Program-made: the position numbers and the translations under genes
In this document: in pieces, positions 1 through 7,492 of the stretch
Layout: every line of letters begins with the position of its first letter
Position numbering within the stretch: the stretch's first letter is position 1
The notes under the pieces: generated by a model
Databases searched by the model: none
What the model saw: the letters and a program-made list of their open reading frames with translations, nothing else
Told to the model about the DNA's origin: nothing
Assembly (NCBI GenBank): GCA_016791115.1
Contig: JAEUNL010000001.1
Location: 1-59,920, forward strand
DNA: 59,920 nt
DNA from: Rhodocyclaceae bacterium
GTDB lineage: Bacteria > Pseudomonadota > Gammaproteobacteria > Burkholderiales > Rhodocyclaceae
Direction of reading: 5' to 3'

Positions 1-258
1 TTGGCGGGGTCTGCAATGGGTCGCGACTTCGCATCCGCCCGCGACAGAAGCTGACCTTCGCCGCGGCATTGGTCCGAACCTCCGGTGACGGCAGAACACC
101 CGCCTCTCAGGTTACAAGTACTGAACGGCAACTCAGGCCGAGTAGGAAACGCCTGCCAACACCCGCAATTGCGCGATAGCCAAGCGTATCCAGTAGACTG
201 ACCGCGACGGACTCCGTCCGTGCAATGTACGAACGGCGACGATCAAGGAGTATCCAGC

Positions 259-1209
259 ATGCCGGTTTTCCCGCAGCCCAAGTTCTCCTTCGACTATGAC
301 GTAGCCGTCGAAACCGCTCATCTGCGCGATCACAAGCGGGTTCGCGGAATTCCAAGACGCCAGAGCGGAAAGCTGCTCGCCGCCACCTGGAATATTGCAA
401 ACCTCGGCGCGCAGCATCGCCGTGACCCGGATCGTGCCCTGATCGCCGAGATCATCAGTTGGTTCGACATTGTTGCGGTTCAGGAGTGTCGGGAAGACTT
501 CGCTGACCTGTTCGACATTCACGCAAGACTGCCCAAGTCGTTCAAGGTGCTCATGTCGGATGCCTCAGGCAACAACGAGCGGATGGCATTCCTTTACGAC
601 AGCAAGAAGCTGACGCTCCTGGAGGAAGTCGGTGAAATCGCGTTTCCACCCTCGCGATTCAGTTCAATCAAGCTGCCTGGTGTCGACGCGCAGTTCAATG
701 GCTTTGACCGCACGCCGTATCTGGCTGCGTTCTTGATGGGCAACACGTCAATGATGTTCGTGAACGTTCATCTCTACTACGGGGATGAAACGCCCGCATC
801 GATTGCGCGCCGGTCACTGGAGACATTTGCCGTGGCCAAATGGGCGGACTTGCGCAAGAAGAGCACGCTATCGTTCACCCGCGAACTGGTCGCCATGGGC
901 GACTTCAACATGCCCAAGTGCGAGGTCGGGGATCCGATCTATAACGCCCTGACGAAGCTGGGCCTGGAACTACCGGAACACTCGACCCAGATCGCGTCCA
1001 GTATCAGCAGCGACGCGAACTATGACCAGATCGCCTTCCTGCCTCAGACGACCAAGGATCACTTTACCGGGAAGAAGGGCGTGTTCGATTTCGATGCCGC
1101 ACTCTTTCCTGCGCTGTGGAACGATGGGACGAACGCAAAGGACTTCAAAGCCTACTTGCGTTACTACCTCTCGGACCATCGACCGATGTGGGTGCAGTTG
1201 GCGTACTAG
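259..1209 (+). CDS. Endonuclease/exonuclease/phosphatase (EEP) family protein
   Basis: A 316-residue protein of the EEP fold, the DNase I/exonuclease III-like metal-dependent phosphodiesterase superfamily. The core motifs appear in order: TWNIANLG near residue 40 (Asn of the first strand), VAVQECRED near residue 73 (metal-binding Glu), VAMGDFNMP (the D-x-N motif) and a C-terminal LSDHRPMW (the catalytic Asp-His pair). I chose the ATG at 259 because AAGGAG lies eight bases upstream; an in-frame ATG at 220 has no such site. No signal peptide is visible, so it is probably cytoplasmic. The substrate cannot be told from sequence (DNA, nucleotide or phospho-ester). It stands alone upstream of the integrase cassette and could be its cargo. 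The fold is secure; the specific activity is not. Confidence 0.85.
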   Translation: MPVFPQPKFSFDYDVAVETAHLRDHKRVRGIPRRQSGKLLAATWNIANLGAQHRRDPDRALIAEIISWFDIVAVQECREDFADLFDIHARLPKSFKVLMSDASGNNERMAFLYDSKKLTLLEEVGEIAFPPSRFSSIKLPGVDAQFNGFDRTPYLAAFLMGNTSMMFVNVHLYYGDETPASIARRSLETFAVAKWADLRKKSTLSFTRELVAMGDFNMPKCEVGDPIYNALTKLGLELPEHSTQIASSISSDANYDQIAFLPQTTKDHFTGKKGVFDFDAALFPALWNDGTNAKDFKAYLRYYLSDHRPMWVQLAY

Positions 1210-1326
1210 GGCGGGCGTCGGCAAGAGAACTCAAAAGGGCCATTGGCTTCGCGTTCCATGGACGAATGAGGCGGTCGAGGAACTGAACCTCAGAAAGAAA
1301 GGCCTGTAGTCAACATCCTTTGTGCT

Positions 1327-1539
1327 TCAGTCGCGCGGATCCGGCACGTACTCGAATAGGTCGTCAACGGTGCACCCGAACAGCTTGCAGAGGCGGTTGA
1401 TGGTATCCAGATCAACCCTGCTCGCCGTCTCGTCGTAGAGCAGGGTAACGGTATTGCGATGCAGGCCCGTCTCGCGGGCGACATCGACTATCTTCATCTT
1501 CCGTTCTCCCATCATGCGTGACAGGTGACAACGGATCAT
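1327..1539 (-). CDS. XRE/Cro-family helix-turn-helix regulator, 70 aa
   Basis: A small Cro/CI-type DNA-binding protein, essentially one helix-turn-helix domain: KIVDVARETGLHRNTVT forms the helix-turn-helix, followed by the usual dimer-side segment with INRLCKLFGCTVDDLFEY. This 'INRLCKLFGCTVDDLFEY' ending is typical of short XRE regulators. I start it at the ATG at 1539, which has GGAG six bases upstream; the frame is also open from a TTG at 1551 that adds four residues. It is divergent from the AlpA-like and integrase genes and probably binds the palindrome at 1604-1621 between them, setting integrase expression. Family assignment is confident; the target is inferred. Confidence 0.85.
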   Translation of the reverse strand: MIRCHLSRMMGERKMKIVDVARETGLHRNTVTLLYDETASRVDLDTINRLCKLFGCTVDDLFEYVPDPRD

Positions 1540-1583
1540 TTCCTTCTCCAAGAAAAAAAGTCGTTCAGAGTAACAAAAAGCCC

Positions 1584-1621
1584 TTGACAGCGACGCTTTC
1601 GTACCTAGAATGTCCTCTAGG
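1584..1621 (+). promoter_or_regulatory. Sigma-70 promoter with palindromic operator over the -10 box
   Basis: TTGACA (1584-1589) and TAGAAT (1606-1611) are separated by 16 bases, a near-consensus sigma-70 promoter pointing at the AlpA-like gene and integrase. A perfect inverted repeat, CCTAGA (1604-1609) and TCTAGG (1616-1621) with a six-base spacer, covers the -10 box. The XRE gene is read away from this same spacer, so repression by that protein through this site is the natural reading. Elements are seen directly; the regulator-site match is inferred. Confidence 0.65.
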
Positions 1622-1686
1622 ATGACAAATCGCAGGGGTGCAAGGCTTTTTGAAATCCTCGGTGATCTTAATCAACGGAGGCGTCA

Positions 1687-1923
1687 ATGTCACTCACTTA
1701 TCTCACCACCGACGAACTCGCCGGTGTCATCAAGTACGACAGCCGCACCATTCGCGAACAGCTCAAGGACAGCGTGTTGCTGGAGGGAGTCCATTACATC
1801 CGGCCCTTCGGCGGTCGCAAGATCCTCTTCATCTGGGAGCACATCGAGCGCGACATGGGCCTGCCATCCGGCGAACGCCCGCTGGCTATCCCCATGGCCA
1901 ATGGTGGGGTGTGCAATGGGTAG
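1687..1923 (+). CDS. AlpA/excisionase-like small DNA-binding protein
   Basis: A 78-residue protein. Its N-terminal half, LTTDELAGVIKYDSRTIREQ followed by VLLEGVHYIRPFGGRKILF, has the layout of a winged MerR/AlpA-type helix-turn-helix as found in excisionases and AlpA-like regulators next to integrases: a helix pair, then a basic wing. The start is fixed by AACGGAGG ending eight bases before the ATG. Its last eight bases overlap the integrase start, so the two are translationally coupled. Likely role: recombination directionality or regulation of the element. The exact family is not certain. Confidence 0.7.
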   Translation: MSLTYLTTDELAGVIKYDSRTIREQLKDSVLLEGVHYIRPFGGRKILFIWEHIERDMGLPSGERPLAIPMANGGVCNG

Positions 1924-3184
1924 CATTCGCAAGCGTCCCGATTCGGGGTGCCTGTTCGTCGATTTCCGCTACCGGGGCCTGCGCTGCCGAGAACAGACGG
2001 CGCTCAGCGACAACGCCGCCAATCGGAAGCGGCTCGAGAAGTTGCTCGAGCGGATCGAAGCGGATATTGATGCAGGCACGTTCGAGTATCGCAGGTACTT
2101 TCCGGCCAGCAACAATGCCGGAAAGTTCGATATTTCAAGCGCTCCCTTGGCTTTGGCTCCCCCAGCGGCGCGCGATAGTGTCTCCGCAGATCCATCATCG
2201 GCCGCCACGACGCCGTTGTTCAATGCCTTCGCCGAAATCTGGTTTGTCGAGAAGCAGATCGAGTGGCGGCGTTCGCACCGCATCGGAATTCGGGCGGATC
2301 TCGATCGACTGCTGATCCCGCAATTCGGGGAGAAGGAAGTCGGCCGGATCACCAAGGCGGATGTTCTTGCCTACCGCGCGCAACTTGCCAGAGTCCCCGC
2401 GCGGGGCAAGACCAGCCCCTTGTCCAATAACCGCATCAACCGGATTTTGAATCCGCTGAGGCAGATCCTCAACGAAGCGGCCGACCGCCACGATTTTCGC
2501 TCGCCGTTCCAGAACATCCGGCAGCTCAAGGTGAGGAAGAGCGACGTGGATCCCTTCACGCTTGACGAAGTGCGCCGGATCCTCGAAACCGTGCGCAAGG
2601 ATTTCCGCAACTACTACACGACGCGATTTTTCACCGGCATGCGTACTGGCGAGGTCGACGGACTCAAGTGGAAGTACATCGACTTCGAGAAGCGCTTGAT
2701 CATGGTGCGCGAGACCATCGTTCTGGGTGAAGAGGAATACACGAAGACCGACAGTTCGCAGCGCGAAATCCAGATGACGCAGATCGTCTTCGATGCCCTC
2801 CAGGCGCAGGAGGCGGCGACACGCAAAGTCTCGCCGTATGTCTTCTGCAATCGGGACGGTAACCCGCTCGATCACAAGAACGTGACGCAGCGCGTCTGGT
2901 ATCCGCTGCTGCGTCATCTCGGACTGAAGCCGCGGCGCCCCTATCAGTGTCGCCACACGGCCGCGACCCTGTGGCTTGCATCGGGCGAAAACCCGGAGTG
3001 GATCGCACGCCAGCTTGGACACAGCACGACCGAGATGCTGTTTCGTACCTACAGCCGGTTCGTGCCTAACCTCACGCGACGCGACGGATCCGCCTTCGAA
3101 CGCCTGCTGACCGGTGCGCTCGGCGGCGGGGAGCGGCAGATTCAGATGCTTTCAGAATGCGGACAGGAGATGAGCCATGGCTGA
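1916..3184 (+). CDS. Tyrosine-type site-specific integrase
   Basis: A 422-residue phage/island integrase. The N-terminus (IRKRPDSGCLFVDFRYRG) is the arm-site-binding domain of the DUF3596 kind, followed by an alpha-helical core-binding domain around residues 100-200 and the catalytic domain. Catalytic residues visible are Arg243 (FTGMRTGEVDG), Arg346 in PYQCRHTAATLW, the LGH motif and nucleophile Tyr379 in FRTYSRF. The first His of the usual HxxR is Tyr here, as is common in this subfamily. The ATG at 1916 overlaps the upstream gene by eight bases; an upstream extension to 1610 is open but not coding-like. Full length with all key residues, so probably active. No tRNA gene or paired att repeats were found nearby, so the element's borders are unknown. 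Confidence 0.93.
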   Translation: MGSIRKRPDSGCLFVDFRYRGLRCREQTALSDNAANRKRLEKLLERIEADIDAGTFEYRRYFPASNNAGKFDISSAPLALAPPAARDSVSADPSSAATTPLFNAFAEIWFVEKQIEWRRSHRIGIRADLDRLLIPQFGEKEVGRITKADVLAYRAQLARVPARGKTSPLSNNRINRILNPLRQILNEAADRHDFRSPFQNIRQLKVRKSDVDPFTLDEVRRILETVRKDFRNYYTTRFFTGMRTGEVDGLKWKYIDFEKRLIMVRETIVLGEEEYTKTDSSQREIQMTQIVFDALQAQEAATRKVSPYVFCNRDGNPLDHKNVTQRVWYPLLRHLGLKPRRPYQCRHTAATLWLASGENPEWIARQLGHSTTEMLFRTYSRFVPNLTRRDGSAFERLLTGALGGGERQIQMLSECGQEMSHG

Positions 3185-4151
3185 GACTGAAAGCAGGACG
3201 ACAACGGCCGCAGACCTTGTTCCGTCGGCGATGCCGCCGGCAATGCGCGTAACCGCGGTCGGCCGTACCGAAACGCCAATCGGCTATCGCACCACCGCGT
3301 GCCTTTTCCATGAACGCGCGTCGCTTACGGTGGTCTGGGACGCTCGGCAACCCGACACCCGCATTGTGCCCGGTTGTCTTGCCGGCATTCGGTGGTCCGG
3401 CAGGCCGGACTGCGAAAACGGCGAGATCCGCATCGCCCGTTTGGTTCGGTATGACCTGCCGGTCGCCCACGAAAACCTGTTCGCCAGCGTGCCGCACGAC
3501 TGGGTGGCCGATCGGGAACTGGTACGTCGCGCCGGGCTGCTCTGGGAGGCACTGCCGCGCTGCTTCCGCCACCTATTCAATGCCGTGTTCTGGGAGGGTG
3601 GTCGCTTCGGCCGCTACCTGACCGGGCCGAGTTCGCTCAACGGCCACCACAAGAATCGCAACGGCAATTTGCGCCACTGCGTGGAAGTGGCCGAAGGCGC
3701 GATGCGCGCCGCCGAAGACTGCGAACAGGTCAGCGTGCCGATCCTGATCATCGCCGGTCTATTGCACGACGCGGGCAAGGCCGACGAATATCGTCTCGAC
3801 CCGAAGCGCCGGACCTTCTCGCTGTCGGATCGCGGCGCACTGGTCGGGCACAAGCACACGGTGCTGGAGTGGATTGCTGCGGCACGCGCGGCCCATCGGG
3901 TGATCATTCCGGAAGCGGCCTATCTCGTACTGGTGCATGCGTTGACCGCAACGCGTGGCGCGCCTCCCTGGATCGGCGTGCCCGAACCAGCCAGTCTCGA
4001 AGCCAACATTCTTTCCGCCGCGGACCGCCTGTCTGGGCAGTCGAACCTCGTCGCCGATGCGACCAACGAATCCGCAGCCGGCGGATTCGGACGTTACCAC
4101 CGGCACCTCAGGGGACGCCCCTATGTCGCGCCGACCATCGATCCCGAGTGA
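3177..4151 (+). CDS. HD-domain protein, YhaM-like
   Basis: A 324-residue protein whose start overlaps the integrase stop by eight bases, so it is the third gene of the cassette. Residues 20-110 look like a beta-rich OB-fold-type segment. The C-terminal half is an HD phosphohydrolase: RNGNLRHCVEVAEGA supplies the first His, LLHDAGK the His-Asp pair, and later VLVHALT and ILSAADRLSG the remaining metal ligands. OB-fold followed by HD is the plan of YhaM-type 3'-to-5' exoribonucleases, and HD domains of this kind also occur in conjugative-element proteins. Activity is inferred from layout; the HD metal site is seen directly. Confidence 0.75.
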   Translation: MAETESRTTTAADLVPSAMPPAMRVTAVGRTETPIGYRTTACLFHERASLTVVWDARQPDTRIVPGCLAGIRWSGRPDCENGEIRIARLVRYDLPVAHENLFASVPHDWVADRELVRRAGLLWEALPRCFRHLFNAVFWEGGRFGRYLTGPSSLNGHHKNRNGNLRHCVEVAEGAMRAAEDCEQVSVPILIIAGLLHDAGKADEYRLDPKRRTFSLSDRGALVGHKHTVLEWIAAARAAHRVIIPEAAYLVLVHALTATRGAPPWIGVPEPASLEANILSAADRLSGQSNLVADATNESAAGGFGRYHRHLRGRPYVAPTIDPE

Positions 4152-4685
4152 TCGTGGCCGTGCAGCAACTCAACCGGTGGCCTTTCAGCGCGGCCGGGTG
4201 CGTCGGACCGCGAGTGGGCCGCGCGCAGTGAGCTATTGGGTTCGGATACGAAAGCAGGGAAGGACACACCCATTGCTTCGAGCCATGCGCGCGGTTCAAG
4301 CTCTGGGTCTTTGCGAACAGTCCGTTCCAGCTCGAAGTGCGGGTGTTTTCGGAATGCGTGCCCGGCCACCCGTTGACGATGAGCGGTAGGCGCGCCAACG
4401 CAGTCATTCGCTATTCAAACAATGGTTGCGGTCTTCCGTGGATTTCATCACTCGCCACCCCGTCGTGCGTCTGCGATGGGCGTCGGCCGCGCGTGAAGAC
4501 CCGCGCAGCGATATCCAATCGTATAACTTTCGTACAATTGTTCGTCATGCCCTGATCGCGTAATCTCCTGTGCGCGCAGGATCGGGTGCTGGGGAGTGCT
4601 CCGCCGTGGCGCGTATGCGCATGCTCCATCACCGACTGTGACAGCCGGCCCGGCAAGGGCAAGGCCGCCGGGAGACGGCCACAAG
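4152..4685 (+). other. 534-base spacer before the secretion operon
   Basis: I see no convincing gene here; short ORFs on both strands lack ribosome sites and family resemblance. The stretch around 4511-4540 is locally AT-rich (GTATAAC, TACAAT) against GC-rich surroundings and is the likeliest place for the promoter of the exporter gene, but no clear -35 box pairs with these. It may also hold the right border of the integrase cassette. No tRNA-like sequence was found. Confidence 0.4.
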
Positions 4686-6836
4686 ATGCATCACGAGGTC
4701 ACCAAGGACGATTGGCTCTGGCTGATCGGCAGCCTTGCACAGGTTCACGGCATCGCCTTCGATACCGCGCTGCTGCAACGCGATTTCCCGCCCCCGCTCG
4801 ATGTCGCCGCCCTGATCCGCGCCGGCCGCGCCTGCGGCCTGCAGATCTCCCCGCACACCGTACGCACCGCCCGCCTCGCGGCCCTGCCCGTGCCGTGCGT
4901 CGCCTGGCTGGCGACGCCCGCGGAAGCCCCGGCCTATGCCGACGAAGGAGAGCGCGCCGCCCCCGCGCGCAAACCCGTGCTGATCCTGCGCGTCGATGCC
5001 GAGCGGCTGCTCTACCTCGAAGCCGGCAGCGACGCCCCCCACACGCTGGCACTCGGCGAATTCGAAGGCCGCTTCGAGCCCGAGGTCCTGCTCGTCAAGC
5101 GCGGCGCCGATGCCGTGGTCGACCACGACCTGCAACCCAGGGCGCGTGAATTCGGCCTCGCCTGGTTCCTGCCCGAGTTCCTCAAGCACAAGCGCATCTG
5201 GCGCGACGTGCTGATCGTCTCGCTGGCGCTCCAGTTGCTGGGCTTGGCGACCCCGCTGCTCACCCAGGTCGTCATCGACAAGGTGGTCGTGCACCACACC
5301 CTGAGCACCCTGGTCGTCGTCGGCGTCGGCCTGGGTATCGCGCTGGTCTTCTCCGCCGCCTTCGGCTGGCTGCGCCAGTACCTCGTCATCCACACCGGCA
5401 ACCGCATCGACGCCGTGCTCGGCAGCGGCGTGTTCCGCCACCTGCTGCGGCTGCCGCTGCCGTACTTCCAGCACCGGCCCACCGGCGTGCTGGTCGCCCG
5501 CCTGCACGGCGTCGAAACCATCCGCGAGTTCCTCGCCGGCAGTCTGGTCAGCCTGCTGCTCGACATCCCGTTCATGGTCGTGCTGCTGGCGGTGATGTTC
5601 GTCTATAGCTGGCAGCTCACGCTGATCTCCCTCGCCCTGCTGGTGCTGCTCACCGGCCTGAGCCTCATCGTCACGCCGGTCTTTCGCGCGCGGCTCAACC
5701 ACCAGTTCCTCGTCGGCGCGCGCAACCAGAGCTTCGTCACCGAATACACCGCCGGCATCGAAACCGTGAAGAGCCTGCAGCTCGAACCCAAGCTCGACGC
5801 CCGCTACGGCGAACTGCTGGCCGACTACCTCGCCGCCGGCTTCCAGACGCGCCAGCTCGCCAACACCTACAACATCGTCGCCAACGCGCTGGAACAGACG
5901 CAGACGCTCGCCATCCTCGTCGTCGGCGCCTTGCTCGTCATGAACAGCGACGGCTTCACCGTCGGCATGCTGGTCGCTTTCCAGATGTTCGCCGGCCGGC
6001 TCAGCCAGCCGGTGTTGAAGCTGGTGGGTCTTTACCAGGAACTGCAGCAGGCGCGCATCGCCGTCGCCCGCCTGGGCGACATCATGAACATGCCGCAGGA
6101 ACCCTACAGTTTGATTCCCGCGAGAGCGCAGAACCCCAATGAAGGCGGCGCGCGGATCGACCTGCAGGATCTCGGCTTTCGCTACGACGACAAGCAGCCC
6201 TGGCTCTACCGCCACATGAACCTCGCGCTGCCGGCCGGCAAGGCGCTTGCCATCATGGGCCCCTCGGGCTCGGGCAAGAGCACGCTGGCCAAGCTGCTGC
6301 AGGGCTTCTTCCTGCCGCAGGAAGGCCGGATACTCATCGACGGCGCCGACCTGCGCCACCTCTCGGCCAACGAACTGCGCGGCCACTTCGGCGTCGTGCC
6401 GCAGGAGACCATCCTGTTCTCCGGCACGCTCTACGACAACCTGCTCGCCGCCAACCCGCACGCGGGCTTCGACGATGTGGTCACCGCCTGCCGCATGGCC
6501 GAGATCCACGACTTCATCGAAGGCCTGCCCGGCGGCTACCAGACCGAAGTCGGCGAACGCGGCGTCGGCCTCTCGGGTGGGCAGCGCCAGCGCATCGCGA
6601 TCGCACGCGCATTGCTCAAGCGCCCGCGCGTGCTGATTTTCGACGAGGCCACCAGTGCGCTCGATCCGGGCACGGCCGAGCACCTGGCGAAGACAATCAA
6701 CTCGCTCAAGGGCGCGGTGACGATGCTGTTCATCGCGCACCAGTTGCCGAAGACGCTGCACATCGACGGCGTGGTGAAGATCGCGCCGCGGCCGACGGTG
6801 GTGACGGAGGAAGGAAGGATGAATGATGTTGAGTAA
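4686..6836 (+). CDS. Type I secretion ABC exporter (HlyB/LapB-like)
   Basis: A 716-residue inner-membrane exporter of the HlyB class. Residues 1-130 form a peptidase C39-like domain without the catalytic Cys, as in exporters of RTX proteins that read a C-terminal signal. Residues 160-430 hold the six-helix transmembrane domain, and the ATPase domain follows: Walker A GPSGSGKST with Lys531, signature LSGGQRQR, and Walker B VLIFDEATSALD. I use the ATG at 4686 (MHHEVTKDDWLW, the usual start of the C39-like domain, with a GGGAGA-type site upstream) rather than the ATG at 4596. It heads the RTX locus and should work with the HlyD-like adaptor at 14499 and a TolC-type channel encoded elsewhere. Confidence 0.95.
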   Translation: MHHEVTKDDWLWLIGSLAQVHGIAFDTALLQRDFPPPLDVAALIRAGRACGLQISPHTVRTARLAALPVPCVAWLATPAEAPAYADEGERAAPARKPVLILRVDAERLLYLEAGSDAPHTLALGEFEGRFEPEVLLVKRGADAVVDHDLQPRAREFGLAWFLPEFLKHKRIWRDVLIVSLALQLLGLATPLLTQVVIDKVVVHHTLSTLVVVGVGLGIALVFSAAFGWLRQYLVIHTGNRIDAVLGSGVFRHLLRLPLPYFQHRPTGVLVARLHGVETIREFLAGSLVSLLLDIPFMVVLLAVMFVYSWQLTLISLALLVLLTGLSLIVTPVFRARLNHQFLVGARNQSFVTEYTAGIETVKSLQLEPKLDARYGELLADYLAAGFQTRQLANTYNIVANALEQTQTLAILVVGALLVMNSDGFTVGMLVAFQMFAGRLSQPVLKLVGLYQELQQARIAVARLGDIMNMPQEPYSLIPARAQNPNEGGARIDLQDLGFRYDDKQPWLYRHMNLALPAGKALAIMGPSGSGKSTLAKLLQGFFLPQEGRILIDGADLRHLSANELRGHFGVVPQETILFSGTLYDNLLAANPHAGFDDVVTACRMAEIHDFIEGLPGGYQTEVGERGVGLSGGQRQRIAIARALLKRPRVLIFDEATSALDPGTAEHLAKTINSLKGAVTMLFIAHQLPKTLHIDGVVKIAPRPTVVTEEGRMNDVE

Positions 6837-6980
6837 TGAAATTGACAAATGCATCATCCAAGCTGGCCGCCTCGACTTGTTTCGAAAGGCGAGTCCGATT
6901 GCAGTGACAAGGCCATGCGCTCTATTTGGCGTTTGCTGCATAGATGTCCCCACGACAAGAGAATCGGATGGAGAGTTGGC

Positions 6981-7490
6981 ATGAAGATGAGCCATGTCAA
7001 TCGACTCGGAATAGCTTTGCTGGTAGCCAGCGCAACTTACTTAGCATTGGCGGTGCTGCCGAGATTTTCGAAGACATTGCATCCAGATAGTGCCGCCTAC
7101 CTTGAATGGGCACGGCAGAGCATCGCGAAATCCGACAACAAGCATAGCGGACCGATCGGTTTGGGATTTGGCTACTCGGCGGGTTGCGATACGTTTCTAC
7201 TGGAGCATCTAGTCGCGACTTGCGTCAGTCTGCGGATAGACGAAGGGGGTACACCGGACGAATTCCGCGGCGCGCTCCTCAGTCGTGTCGTTCTCAATTG
7301 CGACAGCGGCGACTCTCATCAGGATCCAACTGCAAGTCGGTTGTGCTCAGGAAGTGTGTGGCCGCCATACATTCGGCTTTCGGTAACGTTCTTCCGTGCT
7401 GCTAGAGGGGTGCATGCAGACGGCTCCATCACAACGACACGTACTCCGACCTTCCACACCAGATTCTGGATAGCACGTACAAGGAGATAG
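6981..7490 (+). CDS. Exported/membrane-anchored protein, candidate immunity partner of RTX1
   Basis: Not recognised as a known family. It encodes 169 residues with one N-terminal hydrophobic segment (LGIALLVASATYLALAVL) serving as signal or anchor, so the rest is probably periplasmic. The ATG at 6981 has GGAGAG upstream. The TAG stop lies inside the ribosome site of the RTX1 gene, which begins three bases later, so the two are coupled. The same arrangement, small exported protein then RTX toxin-like gene, recurs at 16056 and 19779; this is why I propose an immunity or chaperone role. Base composition is lower in GC than the exporter gene. The C-terminal third has an unremarkable composition, and a degraded end cannot be excluded. 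Confidence 0.55.
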   Translation: MKMSHVNRLGIALLVASATYLALAVLPRFSKTLHPDSAAYLEWARQSIAKSDNKHSGPIGLGFGYSAGCDTFLLEHLVATCVSLRIDEGGTPDEFRGALLSRVVLNCDSGDSHQDPTASRLCSGSVWPPYIRLSVTFFRAARGVHADGSITTTRTPTFHTRFWIARTRR

Positions 7491-7492
7491 AC

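Noticed and set aside
4121..4369. 82-codon minus-strand ORF in the spacer before the exporter
   Set aside because: No ribosome site and no recognisable family; it could be a relic but cannot be supported.
4629..6995. 788-codon open frame on the minus strand opposite the exporter gene
   Set aside because: Low-complexity His/Arg/Gln/Val-rich translation with no family look; it is the mirror of high third-position GC in the real HlyB-like gene.
7184..7405. Frameshifted continuation of the RTX1-partner gene
   Set aside because: The alternative frame gives an Arg/Ser-rich shadow; the main frame runs on to a stop placed exactly in the RTX1 ribosome site.
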